Assembly: GCA_003868215.1 (NCBI GenBank)
Contig: QWDQ01000020.1
Location: 335,308-399,307 of the forward strand
From: Pseudophaeomoniella oleicola
Taxonomy: Eukaryota > Ascomycota > Eurotiomycetes > Phaeomoniellales > Phaeomoniellaceae
Direction: 5' to 3'
Length of the DNA stretch: 64,000 bases
Shown: one piece after another, positions 31,536 through 42,070 of the stretch
Numbering within the stretch: position 1 is the stretch's first letter
How the letters are laid out: every line of letters starts with the position of its first letter
Notes under the pieces: model-generated
Seen by the model: the letters and a program-made list of their open reading frames with translations, nothing else
Database searches by the model: none
Told to the model about the DNA's origin: nothing
Translations under genes and position numbers: made by a program

Positions 31536-33056
31536 ATGGCAGATGAGTCTCGCGCCAGTTCTGCTTTGTCATTCTCGGATCGAGAAGGCTCAGCATCTCC
31601 GACTCTATCAGCCACTCCACAGAGATCTTCGTACACGCCTTCCGATCGATCAATCTCAGCAACGTCATCCATCTCAAGCTATTCCGACATCTCCTCCGGT
31701 AGGAGATCGTCATCATTCGGAGCGAACTCGAAGAGACGCGGCTATGTCCGGACGCAAGGAGCGACGTTCGCCGACTCGGCAAAGAACAGGGAAAGCGTGC
31801 TTGCTCTGGGCAGTATAGCACATCTTCAGTACTACTTCGCGCGAACGGGACTACTCGATGGGAAAGGTGGACAGCTGGCCAAAACAAAAAAGACAGGGGA
31901 ATATGATATACCGCAATTGCGCTTGTCTTCTGTGGGAGCAGAAGGAGAATTCACTGCAAGTCCAATTGACGAGAATGATGAACCAGATTGGGATATTGAA
32001 CCTCAGATGTTACCTCCTACTGTTTCGACTTATGCGCAAAGGACACCTTATGTACCTCCACCACCGGATATGAAGGTTCTGAAGAAGGACCTTGTACAGT
32101 CCCTGGAGAATGCCCTACATGCCCTCGAGGCCACTTCTCAACTAGAAGAGGAGAATACCACAGAAGGAGCTCAAGGGTTCTATGAGATACAAGGACTCAA
32201 TATACTGGATGTGACGACGCTTGCGATTCGAGCCGCTAGAGTCTACTATACCAGCCACGAAAACCCTTCACGACTCTCCGCAATCAAATCGGAAAGAGAC
32301 TTGCGATCGGAGTTATTGTCGGTGATGGATATTCTCAAACGATATGCCTCCCGCAAATTTTCAGGCGGGCTGAGAGAAGAGGAAAAGCTCGGTATCTTGA
32401 TATGGGTCAGTGACGTTAGCCAAATGATTAATGCGGAAGCGAAAATGGAAGAGGCCGAAAGAAAAGAACGTGAGAGTTGGGTTTGGATGGATGACAATAA
32501 TGATGCGTGGAAGTCAAACCCGAAAGATCGAGAGTGGTCTTTTCTCAATACTCTCATCAATGCAATTCCCTCACCCACGTCACAGTCAGAGGGTTTACCG
32601 ACTTCTCTTCCCTCTTTTTCATCGCCTTCCGCTACTAATCCCCACGATCCTCTCCTGTCGGAGTTATCTGATGGCCGCCTCCTAGTTCATTTTCACAACG
32701 CCGCCATCAAGCGCTCAAAACGTCAATTCGGTTGGATTACGACGCACCACGTTGATACCGCCAAACCATACCGTCGAGCCGAAAACTTGCGGTTCTGGAT
32801 CAAGGGCGCCGAGATCAGATGGGAGATCAAACTCGAAGTTGATGTGATGGGTATCGTGTACGGGAAAGACGACGGACAGACCTGGAAAGGATTCGAAGAC
32901 GCAATCTTGAAGTGGTGCAAAGTTGTGAGGGAGGAACTCACGAGGGAATGGAGAGCAGCGGATGGAAGGGGAGGCGGCCATGAAAGAAATGGCAGTGCTG
33001 TCAGTGCTACTACGATTACACCGGACACATTCGCAGTAGACGACATGACGACGTAA
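31536..33056 (+). CDS. Conserved-looking Ser-rich protein of unknown function
   Basis: A 506-residue intronless frame. Residues 1-65 are Ser/Thr-rich and disordered (many SP/TP sites). Residues about 68-110 form a compact block, GYVRTQGATFADSAKNRES then LALGSIAHLQYYFARTG, that looks structured and conserved. The middle (about 170-330) is helical with Glu-rich stretches, and the tail after about 360 contains LVHFHNAAIKRSKRQFGWI and a Trp/Arg block RFWIKGAEIRWEIKLE. I do not recognise the family; it could be a cytoskeletal or signalling adaptor, but nothing in the sequence decides this. The start is the first ATG after a pyrimidine-poor leader. Confidence 0.65.
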   Translation: MADESRASSALSFSDREGSASPTLSATPQRSSYTPSDRSISATSSISSYSDISSGRRSSSFGANSKRRGYVRTQGATFADSAKNRESVLALGSIAHLQYYFARTGLLDGKGGQLAKTKKTGEYDIPQLRLSSVGAEGEFTASPIDENDEPDWDIEPQMLPPTVSTYAQRTPYVPPPPDMKVLKKDLVQSLENALHALEATSQLEEENTTEGAQGFYEIQGLNILDVTTLAIRAARVYYTSHENPSRLSAIKSERDLRSELLSVMDILKRYASRKFSGGLREEEKLGILIWVSDVSQMINAEAKMEEAERKERESWVWMDDNNDAWKSNPKDREWSFLNTLINAIPSPTSQSEGLPTSLPSFSSPSATNPHDPLLSELSDGRLLVHFHNAAIKRSKRQFGWITTHHVDTAKPYRRAENLRFWIKGAEIRWEIKLEVDVMGIVYGKDDGQTWKGFEDAILKWCKVVREELTREWRAADGRGGGHERNGSAVSATTITPDTFAVDDMTT

Positions 33057-33756
33057 AGTGTTGACAGTTGCTGCTGCTGAGGCAACAACAGGCAAAAGAG
33101 AGCGACCGAAGACGTCCAATCTCCCAAGCAGCAGAAGAAAATTATCGAGTGACGACTGTTGACACCTGACACGACGATTACGAAGCGAAAGTTTTGAAAT
33201 ATTTCATTTGTCTCTTTTATTTGTCTCCTTGTCGACATTTCCGCCCTACTATGGAATTATTCTGGAGATGGGAGGAGCAAGCATCATCCCATTTATTGTT
33301 ATTGTTCCCTGTTAATCAATCGGTATTTTGTATATAGAATTATCCGCAGCGAAAATTATGTGAATATAATATTTGTGTGTCTGTGTATTTACTACCATAC
33401 TATCTAAAGTCTCCAGGCACCTACCTAGATGGACAGTAGGTAGGTAATGAATATGTACGTAGCACTAAGAGGGTAGGGAAATGAGCTGGACTGGACAGGA
33501 GAAAAATGGCTGTGATTTGAAAGAAGATAGGTCTCGGTTTCGATCTGATCTGGGTAATGTTCTTTCATTTTCCGTTTTGTTCTGTTCTTTAAACATACAT
33601 GCATGCATACTAACCGCACGATCGATCACTCGCATGCATGCACGCTCGCAGTATCAATAGCGTTTGTATAGATAGATAGACAGCATCAACAGAAGATGAG
33701 GCAGTGAAAATACGGAAGTTGTCTCAAGGCGAATCTGTGAAAACTTTGAGACAATT

Positions 33757-33788
<32 letters not shown>

Positions 33789-33849
33789 TGGGATATGGTA
33801 TGTAGTAAATTAATTTAGTTTATCTACTAATTGAAACAAAAAGAAAAAT
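33057..33849. other. Convergent 3' spacer with microsatellites
   Basis: Contains a (TAG)n run at about 33760-33785, GATA repeats near 33670, and a cluster of CATGCATGC palindromic words near 33600-33645. No gene seen. Confidence 0.5.
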
Positions 33850-36447
33850 TCAACGCCAAACAGGTCGCTGTCCCAAACTGCTGACTCTCCCGGATGTCGT
33901 TGTGGAGGGTTTCATATGATGGAATGATGACTGCGACGACGGGAGGGGGAGCATGCTCATTCTCTTTGAGATTCTCTTCGTGTTGCTCGCTGTCGTTGTC
34001 GTTGAAGGTGTAGATGAGCGCATCTGGAGCGGTGGAGGAGCAGGAGTGGGGGAAGAGGCGGGAAGGGGAGGGGAGGATGGGATGTCGTCGAGGTCTACGG
34101 TTCTGGTGGTTGAGGTCGTTGTGGGTGGGAGCTGTGGAGAGGATGATTCGAGGATCCGGGAGGATTCGGCTTTGGATTGACGGTATGTGGAGGATGTTGA
34201 TGTCGAGGGCAGACCAGAATATGAGGTATGTGAGCGAAGAGAGGATGCAGGGCGTGTGGGTAATGCGTGATCGGTGGGAGGCGTTGACGGGAGAGGCTTA
34301 TTTCGATTTGACAATGCGCTTGGTGAGGTAATAGTATTAGGAGCGGAGATGTTGCGAGAGACTTTGCTATATGGTACAGGGTCGAGTAGTGAAGATCTAG
34401 AAGACGCCAAAGCAACGCGTTCGGCGAAAGATGTTCCCGTTCCAGCCATTCGAGAAGGTGGACGGATCGGCTTCCCGTTTGTGGAGGACATGGGCGCAGG
34501 AGAGCTCGTCGTTTCTCGACTGAGCGGGCTGCGCACCGGGATTGAAGATGCCCTTGACGCGCTGCGGGAGGGTTGCTGGGACTTCCGATAAGGTGATGGA
34601 GTTGTAGCAGAAAGCGGCTTGAAGTTATGGCCTAGTTTAAGATCATTTACATTCGTCGAGCTGTTCCATCTTGGTTTGTCGCTCAACGGAGTGGCTGCCG
34701 GTCGATTACCTGGTGTTGGCGTTGCTGAAGATCGTGTAGATGATGCAGGAGATGGAGAAGCTAATCGGGGGTTGGGTGAGGTGAGCAGACCAGATGACCC
34801 TCTTCTAGGTTGGGGTAGTGACGAATATCGTTTGGTCGTGGGAGGTCGAGACCGACTATTTGCACGGACTTTGGAACCACTGATGTGTGGTACGATACCG
34901 TCACTACCCATGACGATCGAAGATGCCGGAGAGCTACCAGGAGTATCGATGAAGCTGCTGGACGCGGATCTGTCCATCGAGACCAACGTTGAGATGCTGT
35001 CCCGAATCTGCGAGTCACGCTCGTTGATTAATTCTAGACTGGTTTGTGTAGCATCCATCTGTTGATGTAATGCTTCCACCCGCGCGGTGAGGTCAAGGTG
35101 GAGTCGTAAGATCTCTCCGTTGACCGTGAGTCTATCCTTGACACCCTTTTGAATGATAGCAAGGACGCGATCAATTGCTGGACAATAGTGCATTCTTTTG
35201 GCTTCAAAGCTCTCCACCTTCTTGGCCAACGCTGGGGGATTGCTGTGCTGGAGACCTGCATCCAGAGCTTCCTGGAGCTTACCGATGCTTCTTTCCACAG
35301 ATTCAATCATCTTCGTAGCTTGACGACCAGCGTTTCTGAAGACTAAGATCCATCTGTCTTCTCCCAGTTCTCTTCGGAGTCTCTCTGCTTCCTTCTCAAG
35401 CTGCTTCCACGAATCTTCTAGTCTCGTCCGTTTCTCTTCAAGCTCCGCACAAGCGCTAGGAAATGTCTTCTCGGCCCGCGCTTGGAACATCGACAGCCTC
35501 ATAGGCAGGAAGTCGAGAGATGCTCTTAATGGTTGCATCCTGGCGAACAAGGCTAACAAGTTCTTGTCGTCTTCTTGATTTGGCGGTGTTGGCGGGGCCG
35601 GAGTCGCAGCAAACGCTGGCGGTAGACTGAATCTATAATGCGCAGGAGGCTTGATCGGATTCGGTGATTCCTCGACGATGGTCTCTAGCTCATCAATATC
35701 GATCCCACTCGCATTCTTGTTTTCAGCATCCGCTCTCATCGCCCTGTGCCTTCGCTCTTCCATTTCGAATATTAGCTGTTCCAGACTGTCAATTTCGTTG
35801 CCGACATCCCCAAGTACAACACCCCAAAGCTCCTCCCATTCCATAGCCAGTTCGACTTGCTCATGGACCTGTTTCAGCAGCCTGCGCACCAGATCCCAGT
35901 CTTTGAGAGTTTTCTCCATCTGTTCCACTACTGCGGTCAGATCTTTTGGGTCAATGTCTTTCGCATCCGATCGCATCTGCAGCTCCTCGATAGCCTGGAC
36001 GTAGACTACGATGAGCTGCTCAAACGTGTTGACCGCCTTGTCCACATCGTCAAGGGCATCCCGTCCAGCAGCTGCAGCCCATTCGATATCATCATCCGCA
36101 TCCAAGTTTCCAAGCACCTTTGTGGCTTTTTGCGTCCACCGTTGTATTTCCCCCGCGGAAGCAGTTAGCTGTTTGACAGCTTTTGGCGCCGTAGGGATGG
36201 CAGCCACACTGGCAGCTAGTGATTCGGCCTGGGGAAGGGTCATTGAGGTTAGCCCGGACAGCTGGCTCGACATGGATGATTTTGAAAAGGAGAAGATCGA
36301 ATCGGCGCGCGTGAGGGAGTTGAGCCTTTCGGGCTCAACTGGATCGCCATTTTCACTTGTAGATTGTCTCAGATATTCCTGGAGATCATTGGAACTTTTG
36401 TTGGCTTGGGCGCTGTCATAAAGCGACGGTCCTTGCGCGTCGACCAT
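33850..36447 (-). CDS. KAR9: Kar9-family spindle-positioning protein
   Basis: An 865-residue intronless frame. The helical N-terminal half (about 75-490) fits the fungal Kar9 domain, with the conserved blocks ASVAAIPTAPKAVKQL, WAAAAGRDALDDVDKAV and WDLVRRLLKQVHEQVELA. The C-terminal 350 residues are Ser/Pro/Arg-rich, disordered and basic. They contain SSIP at about 634-637, an SxIP motif that binds EB1/Bim1 at microtubule plus ends. In yeast Kar9 links Bim1 on cytoplasmic microtubules to myosin Myo2, orienting the spindle. The many SP/TP sites suggest CDK control, as in yeast. Orthologs in filamentous fungi are divergent, so the exact role in hyphal nuclear movement is inference. Confidence 0.85.
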   Translation of the reverse strand: MVDAQGPSLYDSAQANKSSNDLQEYLRQSTSENGDPVEPERLNSLTRADSIFSFSKSSMSSQLSGLTSMTLPQAESLAASVAAIPTAPKAVKQLTASAGEIQRWTQKATKVLGNLDADDDIEWAAAAGRDALDDVDKAVNTFEQLIVVYVQAIEELQMRSDAKDIDPKDLTAVVEQMEKTLKDWDLVRRLLKQVHEQVELAMEWEELWGVVLGDVGNEIDSLEQLIFEMEERRHRAMRADAENKNASGIDIDELETIVEESPNPIKPPAHYRFSLPPAFAATPAPPTPPNQEDDKNLLALFARMQPLRASLDFLPMRLSMFQARAEKTFPSACAELEEKRTRLEDSWKQLEKEAERLRRELGEDRWILVFRNAGRQATKMIESVERSIGKLQEALDAGLQHSNPPALAKKVESFEAKRMHYCPAIDRVLAIIQKGVKDRLTVNGEILRLHLDLTARVEALHQQMDATQTSLELINERDSQIRDSISTLVSMDRSASSSFIDTPGSSPASSIVMGSDGIVPHISGSKVRANSRSRPPTTKRYSSLPQPRRGSSGLLTSPNPRLASPSPASSTRSSATPTPGNRPAATPLSDKPRWNSSTNVNDLKLGHNFKPLSATTPSPYRKSQQPSRSASRASSIPVRSPLSRETTSSPAPMSSTNGKPIRPPSRMAGTGTSFAERVALASSRSSLLDPVPYSKVSRNISAPNTITSPSALSNRNKPLPSTPPTDHALPTRPASSLRSHTSYSGLPSTSTSSTYRQSKAESSRILESSSPQLPPTTTSTTRTVDLDDIPSSPPLPASSPTPAPPPLQMRSSTPSTTTTASNTKRISKRMSMLPLPSSQSSFHHMKPSTTTSGRVSSLGQRPVWR

Positions 36448-38265
36448 TGCTTATCTGTTCCTAGAGACACTCATGCCCAAAGAGCAGTATCGCTCAGCTC
36501 AAATGGTGAGCTTAATGTCGCAAAGCGACTATGCGCTTTGACTCGATGATAGGTATGCAGCACCCCGCCCTGTACGTGGCACACAGCCGGCAGGTGTCTT
36601 GTGTAGAATGTGTTAGGGGTCCGGTATGTGACTGTGGAGCTTTCGAAGTTGGCAAGCGAGTTGACCAAGAGGCTCTCCGGATATTTCGTTGTACAGCAAT
36701 CCTAATTACGGAATAAGTCAGTGAGTCGGTGATCCAGTCGATGTTTGAGCACAGTTGGGTAATGATCACAATCCAGACAGTCGTGAAGTCGTGAAGTCGG
36801 AGATTCATAAATTATCAACATGGATTCTGGAGCAAGCAATCAATCGCCGGGAACGTTAGGTAAGAAGCCCCCGAAGTCACCGGTCCACACGATGCCTGTT
36901 TGAAGGTGACTATTCCCTAACGGACACTAAAAGTAATTGTTAGTTATCCCCAGGAAGTCTAAGTCGACGCGACATTCTTCTGCGGGACAATCAATAATGA
37001 ATTTAATACTAATACTACGTAGTATGATGTAGATGGAATCTCGACGCGTAGCAGATAGAATAATCTCAGAGAAAAAGAGGGTTGATGGCTGGTGCATGAG
37101 CAGATACTATATCATCGATATCACCAAGTCAGGGAAACGCACTGTCTTCTTGATTCAATATTGACTCTTCTACTTTATGTAACAGCATTACGCTGCTGAG
37201 ATATGAATTGATATCATATGAGATTGGGTCGCGTCGTCTTGCATCTGACATCTGACGTGTAGAATTTTTTCTTTATTGTTTTCATGCAAATGCACGTTGA
37301 TATCCAATAACAATCGTCAGCCCCTGGAAGGTCCGAATCTGTCTCCGTACAATACTTTACATGTCTCTTCCTCCCACTTTCTGCGCCAAAGTCCAGCAGT
37401 TGAAATACTCATGAAATATCAGCCACTAAGTCGTTGTCCTTTCCCAAACACCAGCCTCAGGAAGAGAGAATGCATGTGGATATATCTAATTAAAAGGTCT
37501 GGCGTACCAATACAACTGGATAATGATGCCTGCCACCTCTTATGATAACTCCTGCGAGCGCAAGGAGGTAAGCAGTCCATCAAATCACTCAAATACCGGA
37601 AAATGCATTAATTATGTGTCCTTGCACAATAAATGGCATGGTGAGGGTGAGGAGAGCTTATTCCCGTTCATAATGCCAAGCCAGAGATCCAAAACAACAT
37701 CACCTCTTCTATACAACCTCCCCAAATAGGCAATGAAGACATCACCCAGCGGTACATACAGAAAATGTGTATTGATACTGCAATCAATGTACCTAGCGAG
37801 TACCTTGTGATTTTATGTTGTATCTTACCAAGAGAGCGCTGTGCATTGTAATTTTCAGTTGCTTGATACCTCTGATTGTCATGATGCTGATAGTTCCTGT
37901 CCGGCGGACTCTTCAGCGCCGTCTGACCTCTACTCACGCACCCGCCATGATTCTAATCTACACTTAGTTCTAAACTCTACTTACGCACCCGCTCTGATCG
38001 TGACTTACAACCATCTCTGATCTTTACTCACGCACCTGTTGTGATTCCGACTCATGCACTTGCCCTTCACTTTACTTCCGTACCCTTCTTTCCTTTTCTA
38101 ATCAATTTAGGTCATTCACCTTTCATATCTACTGACTTTCAATTTCTCTTTCTCTTTCTCTTACTTTCATTCTTGGTTGTACTCTTCATCTCGCTTCTCA
38201 TCACGTCCTCTTTGATCTCTCACATCTTTAATCTCTCACGGACTTTCTCTTACAAACTTGATACA
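36448..38265. other. Intergenic, 1.8 kb, no gene seen
   Basis: Frames at 36512-36808 and 37276-37545 are unsupported. 38095-38245 is pyrimidine-rich (CTTT/TCTC), as expected of the leader of the next gene. Confidence 0.45.
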
Positions 38266-38914
38266 ATGGAAATTGCCTATACCTCAGCTCCAGCTGCTGT
38301 TGGTGGTGTAGCATCTCTTGGTGAGTCATTTTTCCATTATTGATTTATCATTTCTGACAGACATGCAGCGCCTACCTTTGAATTTCTCCGAATCTACGAA
38401 TCTCTTACTGAACCGTCGGACAACAACTTCAAAGCTCCTGTCCCAGCTGCGTCACCGGTTATACCTTTGCCTTCTTGTGATCTGTTTTTTAATCATATGT
38501 GGCGACGACATACTACCACCAAAGGCTGACAAGGAATGGGATCTCGGCGACACGGGATCTGCGTACCACACTGTACTGTACAAAGTCTGTCCAGATGAGA
38601 TCAATGGTCGGCCCTGCAGAAGCAAAGAGAGATGTGAGGCATGGCAACGATATCATCTTTGCACTGTTTACTCGAAGGGCGGAGACTGTCCGTACGTCGG
38701 ATTGCGTCATCATGGCCTTTTCCATATCAAAGAAACATGCAGACTACAGCTCAAGTTTGAAGTAGGTAGAAAAAAAACTCCTTGCACCAAGGAACCATGT
38801 CACTCTGGCCATGATCACATGGGACAGCGTGCTGCAATCAACATTGGGGCTAGTGCTCGCGAACGTCGAGAGAAGGCATCCGGATTGGTCTATGCATATG
38901 AAGAGAAAGAATAG
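38266..38914 (+). CDS. Cys/His-rich small protein, degenerate CCCH-like
   Basis: My model has three exons, 38266-38320, 38369-38457 and 38525-38914, giving 177 residues. Intron 1 (48 nt, GTGAGT...CTGACAGACATGCAG) is clear. Intron 2 (67 nt) needs a poor GTTATA donor but restores the frame exactly. The C-terminal half has repeated Cys spacing: CPDEINGRPCRSKERC, then CTVYSKGGDCPY with HH, and CTKEPCHSGH (C-x4-C-x3-H). This recalls tandem CCCH zinc fingers with broken spacing. No signal peptide or basic DNA-binding helix. I do not recognise a family; RNA binding would be a guess. The exon 2/3 junction is the weak point. Confidence 0.5.
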
Positions 38915-39196
38915 GAATGGGACGAAGCATGGTGTCTCAGTCATGTATACACGCGCCTTCCTGCTTGGTACCTATATACATATCAATCATATTATCTTAC
39001 AGACCATGACTTCGCTCTTCTTTAAACTTATGCCTGTAGGTAAGCAGTTTCCCCTGGGATTCTCTCCTGTCCCACATCTCCAGAAATGTCGGAGTATTTG
39101 CATCGTCAAGAGTGGGGATTACGACTAATGCTTGGACTCACGAGTACTCTATGTTGTACGCTGAATTATCAAAAATATGTCGTCACCATATCCCAT

Positions 39197-40313
39197 CTAT
39201 AAGATCTCCGCTCTTTCCCAGCCAACCGGTCTTAGATTCTCTCCCGTCTTGGCCGAAGGGTGAGGCTTGCCCTCGTCTTTGTACACGGACACGTATGGGT
39301 TTGGGTCGACATCTGGCTGAAGGTTGGCCAAGGTATGGTTGACCTCGCGGTGCTTGGCCTCGTCGGCGCGGACGTAGTAGATCAGATCCTTCATGGTCCG
39401 GTGGCCCTCGGGCATTTCCCAGTAGCGGACGGCCAGATCAGGAGCCTCGAGGGCTTCCCAGGCTGGTAGACGGCCGGATTCGATGTCGTTGATCGCGTGG
39501 GTGTAGGTTCGGACGGCCTGCTCCTCTAGGTAACCGACGAAACGGTGGCAGATCTTCGGTGAGATCATGTACGACAGGAAGAAGCCGTTGTAGAAAACAC
39601 CTTGCGCTCCGATGATCATGAGTCTCATGAACAAACCGGGGTGGGCCATCTTCATGAAGGTCAAAAGATGCATTCTTTCGTTGAAGGCTTCCTCTAGGAG
39701 ACTCTCAATCCTGTGCCATGTTAGTAAGTCGGACTTTGCTATCAACCAAGAGAGAGACTGACCATCCATTATCACGTTTCATCTGTCTCAGACTTCGAAG
39801 ATGCCGAAGAGTTCCACCCACCATGCCCGGAACTCCAGCAACTGTTTCTAGGAAGATGAACCGGATCATCCACTTTCTTTCATTCATCGCGTAGCCTTTC
39901 TTTCCAGCCTTCTCCGCTGTCTCGACTTCCATCTGATGATGGTAACCTGTTGCTTTGTCTGTACCCCATCGCAGCAGATTGACCATCCAAAAGGCAACCC
40001 TGTCTTGCCAGTTCTCCGGTTTGCGATGCACAACTTCTACAGCCTTCATTTCGTCTGGCGTAAAGCCATGGTGCCGCCATGCCGGTGGGATCACCTTGAT
40101 CGACGGGGACTCTTGAGGTGGTGGAAAGTGTTCAAGTGTTCTTCGGGGGGATGTCGAGAAGTGGCGATGCTGAGCATCAGATAGAGGTCTGAGCAGTGAA
40201 GTAGTCTTCGGACTTATTGGACGACCGCTGACGGCTGTGATTATAGCTTTACTGACTGAGCATTGTTGAGAGCCACGGAGAGCCTGCATCGTGGGAGCCC
40301 GCGGTGCATACAT
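39197..40313 (-). CDS. AOX1: Alternative oxidase, mitochondrial
   Basis: Cyanide-resistant terminal ubiquinol oxidase of the inner mitochondrial membrane. Two exons, 40313-39763 and 39710-39197, with a 52-nt intron joining RDNGW to IESLLEE. The presequence (basic, Ser/Arg-rich, RHFSTSPRR) covers about 50 residues. Di-iron ligands are visible in [42 protein letters not shown] and [12 protein letters not shown], all four AOX Glu/His motifs. The ATG at 40313 is the first Met in the frame; the next (40289) would also leave a complete presequence. In many fungi AOX is induced by respiratory-chain block; no specific operator is visible here. Confidence 0.95.
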
Positions 40314-42070
40314 CAGAGAAAGGGGTAAGTATCCAAATGTGAAATCGACTATAAGAAAGGAAAAGCTGGGGATTGAATACTTTAGTAGAGAACACAGGGT
40401 ATGGAAGACAAGGTATGTCTTGCTCAATCAAGGTAAAGCAGAAACCCCAATCGAAAAGGCGAAGGCGAAGCCTAGCAATATTGCTTTTATAATTACTGCG
40501 ACCAACTGGGTCGCCTTACAATGATCTCACCCTTTATCCATTCTCGCGCGATGTCCTAACATTGTTTGGTCTCGCACGATCATCCCCAATGCTCTCTCCC
40601 TTCTTCCCCATAATCTTAGGGATCTAGGTAATTGAGCTGGCGGATCTTGGTCAGAGGACAAACAGAGGTCCCCCCGAGAAACCTCCACATCCACTCACAG
40701 CAGCCTAGTGCGATCTGACACGCCGCCCGGAGCTTACTGCCTCGCTGTCATGGTCAGATGTTCTCAGAAGTTCCATTTTCGTACGACACTTTTTGCGGTT
40801 TAGTGATCTACTATTAGCAACTTCGTTAGCACCCTTTTTTTCTTTTTGTTTGTTCGTTGTTGCGGCTCAAATCCCGCCGTCCCATTCCGGGAAGGGCGCC
40901 TAGAAAATCCAAAATAACCGAAGACCGACCTCGCCGAGCCAAATCAGAAGAGAATCCCTGATTATTCCCATCGTAGAGCGAGCCAAGGCCGGACCCCAAA
41001 GAAATACGAACATTTCCGACTTCAGTAATGCTGGTGATCTCAGATGCTTTCCTGAAGATCATTTTGACGTCTAATTAGTTACTACGAAAGTTATCCTTTT
41101 CCTTTCCTTCAGTCAATCAATCAATCCTATTGCCTCGAGCTGTCACCATCATCTATCTATAATTACCTTGATAGCAGCAACTCGTTCGAGCAAGTGAGCT
41201 TAGTTGTCCATCAATCCTTCGCCCATCGCCACATCGGAATAAACCGCGATTATACTGTACTCTCCCCTAACAGTCAAACGATAAATGATCGGGTACTCGA
41301 TGACTCTTCTACTTCCACTTCCTCTTCCTTTGCTTCCAGTAATAACCACAACAACGAGAATTTGTCATTTCGAAAAGGCGCCGGGTGGAGCGTCCTTGTG
41401 ACTTTTGCGCTCGGAATCTTACATATGACCCGGAGAGAAATAAAATATTGGGGGGGCTTTAGAGGTGGATTTAGGGGGTGGTAAGAAGGTACATAGGTAA
41501 GAGTCATTCATGCATGAATTGGAACTGCGCCACGACGACGGTTTCGGGGATTTATGATTATGTACCTATGATTTTTATGAGAGATGTGAGTGATATGAAT
41601 TGGTTTTGATGGGATGGTACCATATCTGATGGTAAATGGACGTGTGTAGATGCATGCGTACAGAGAGTAAGTGAATGGGAAAGGGCAAGGGGAAGGGAAA
41701 AGGGATCTAGATGTGTCTCGGTACTTTCTTTTGAGAAGAGGTTGATGATGTCGTTGATTTATCCCGAGTCGTCTGGGTATCGCGATATTCACAAGGAAAA
41801 ATTAATGTAATCAAGGTACCCAAGATACCTAGGTATCTACTGTTGCTGGGGGCCTTGTTGCTTCTCGTTTCGTATGTGGAATGTACTATGTAGTAAAGCC
41901 CGGGTTTGATCACAGGACCGAAAATTCGGGCTTTGACGGAATACAAGTTCCAACGACGGACGAAGTAGAGTATATTTATCCATTTAGGGGGGAGGTAGGT
42001 AGTTAGGCTAGAACAAGTTCTGTGGAGTAGCAGCCTCTTGGACTTCTTTCCGTCCGTCTCGGACTCTTAT
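40314..42070. other. Intergenic, 1.75 kb, no gene seen
   Basis: Includes the AOX promoter. A frame at 41194-41484 (plus) follows a pyrimidine-rich leader but shows no domain. Around 41819-41840 lies a TACCTAGGTA palindrome of the type found repeatedly in this window. Confidence 0.45.
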
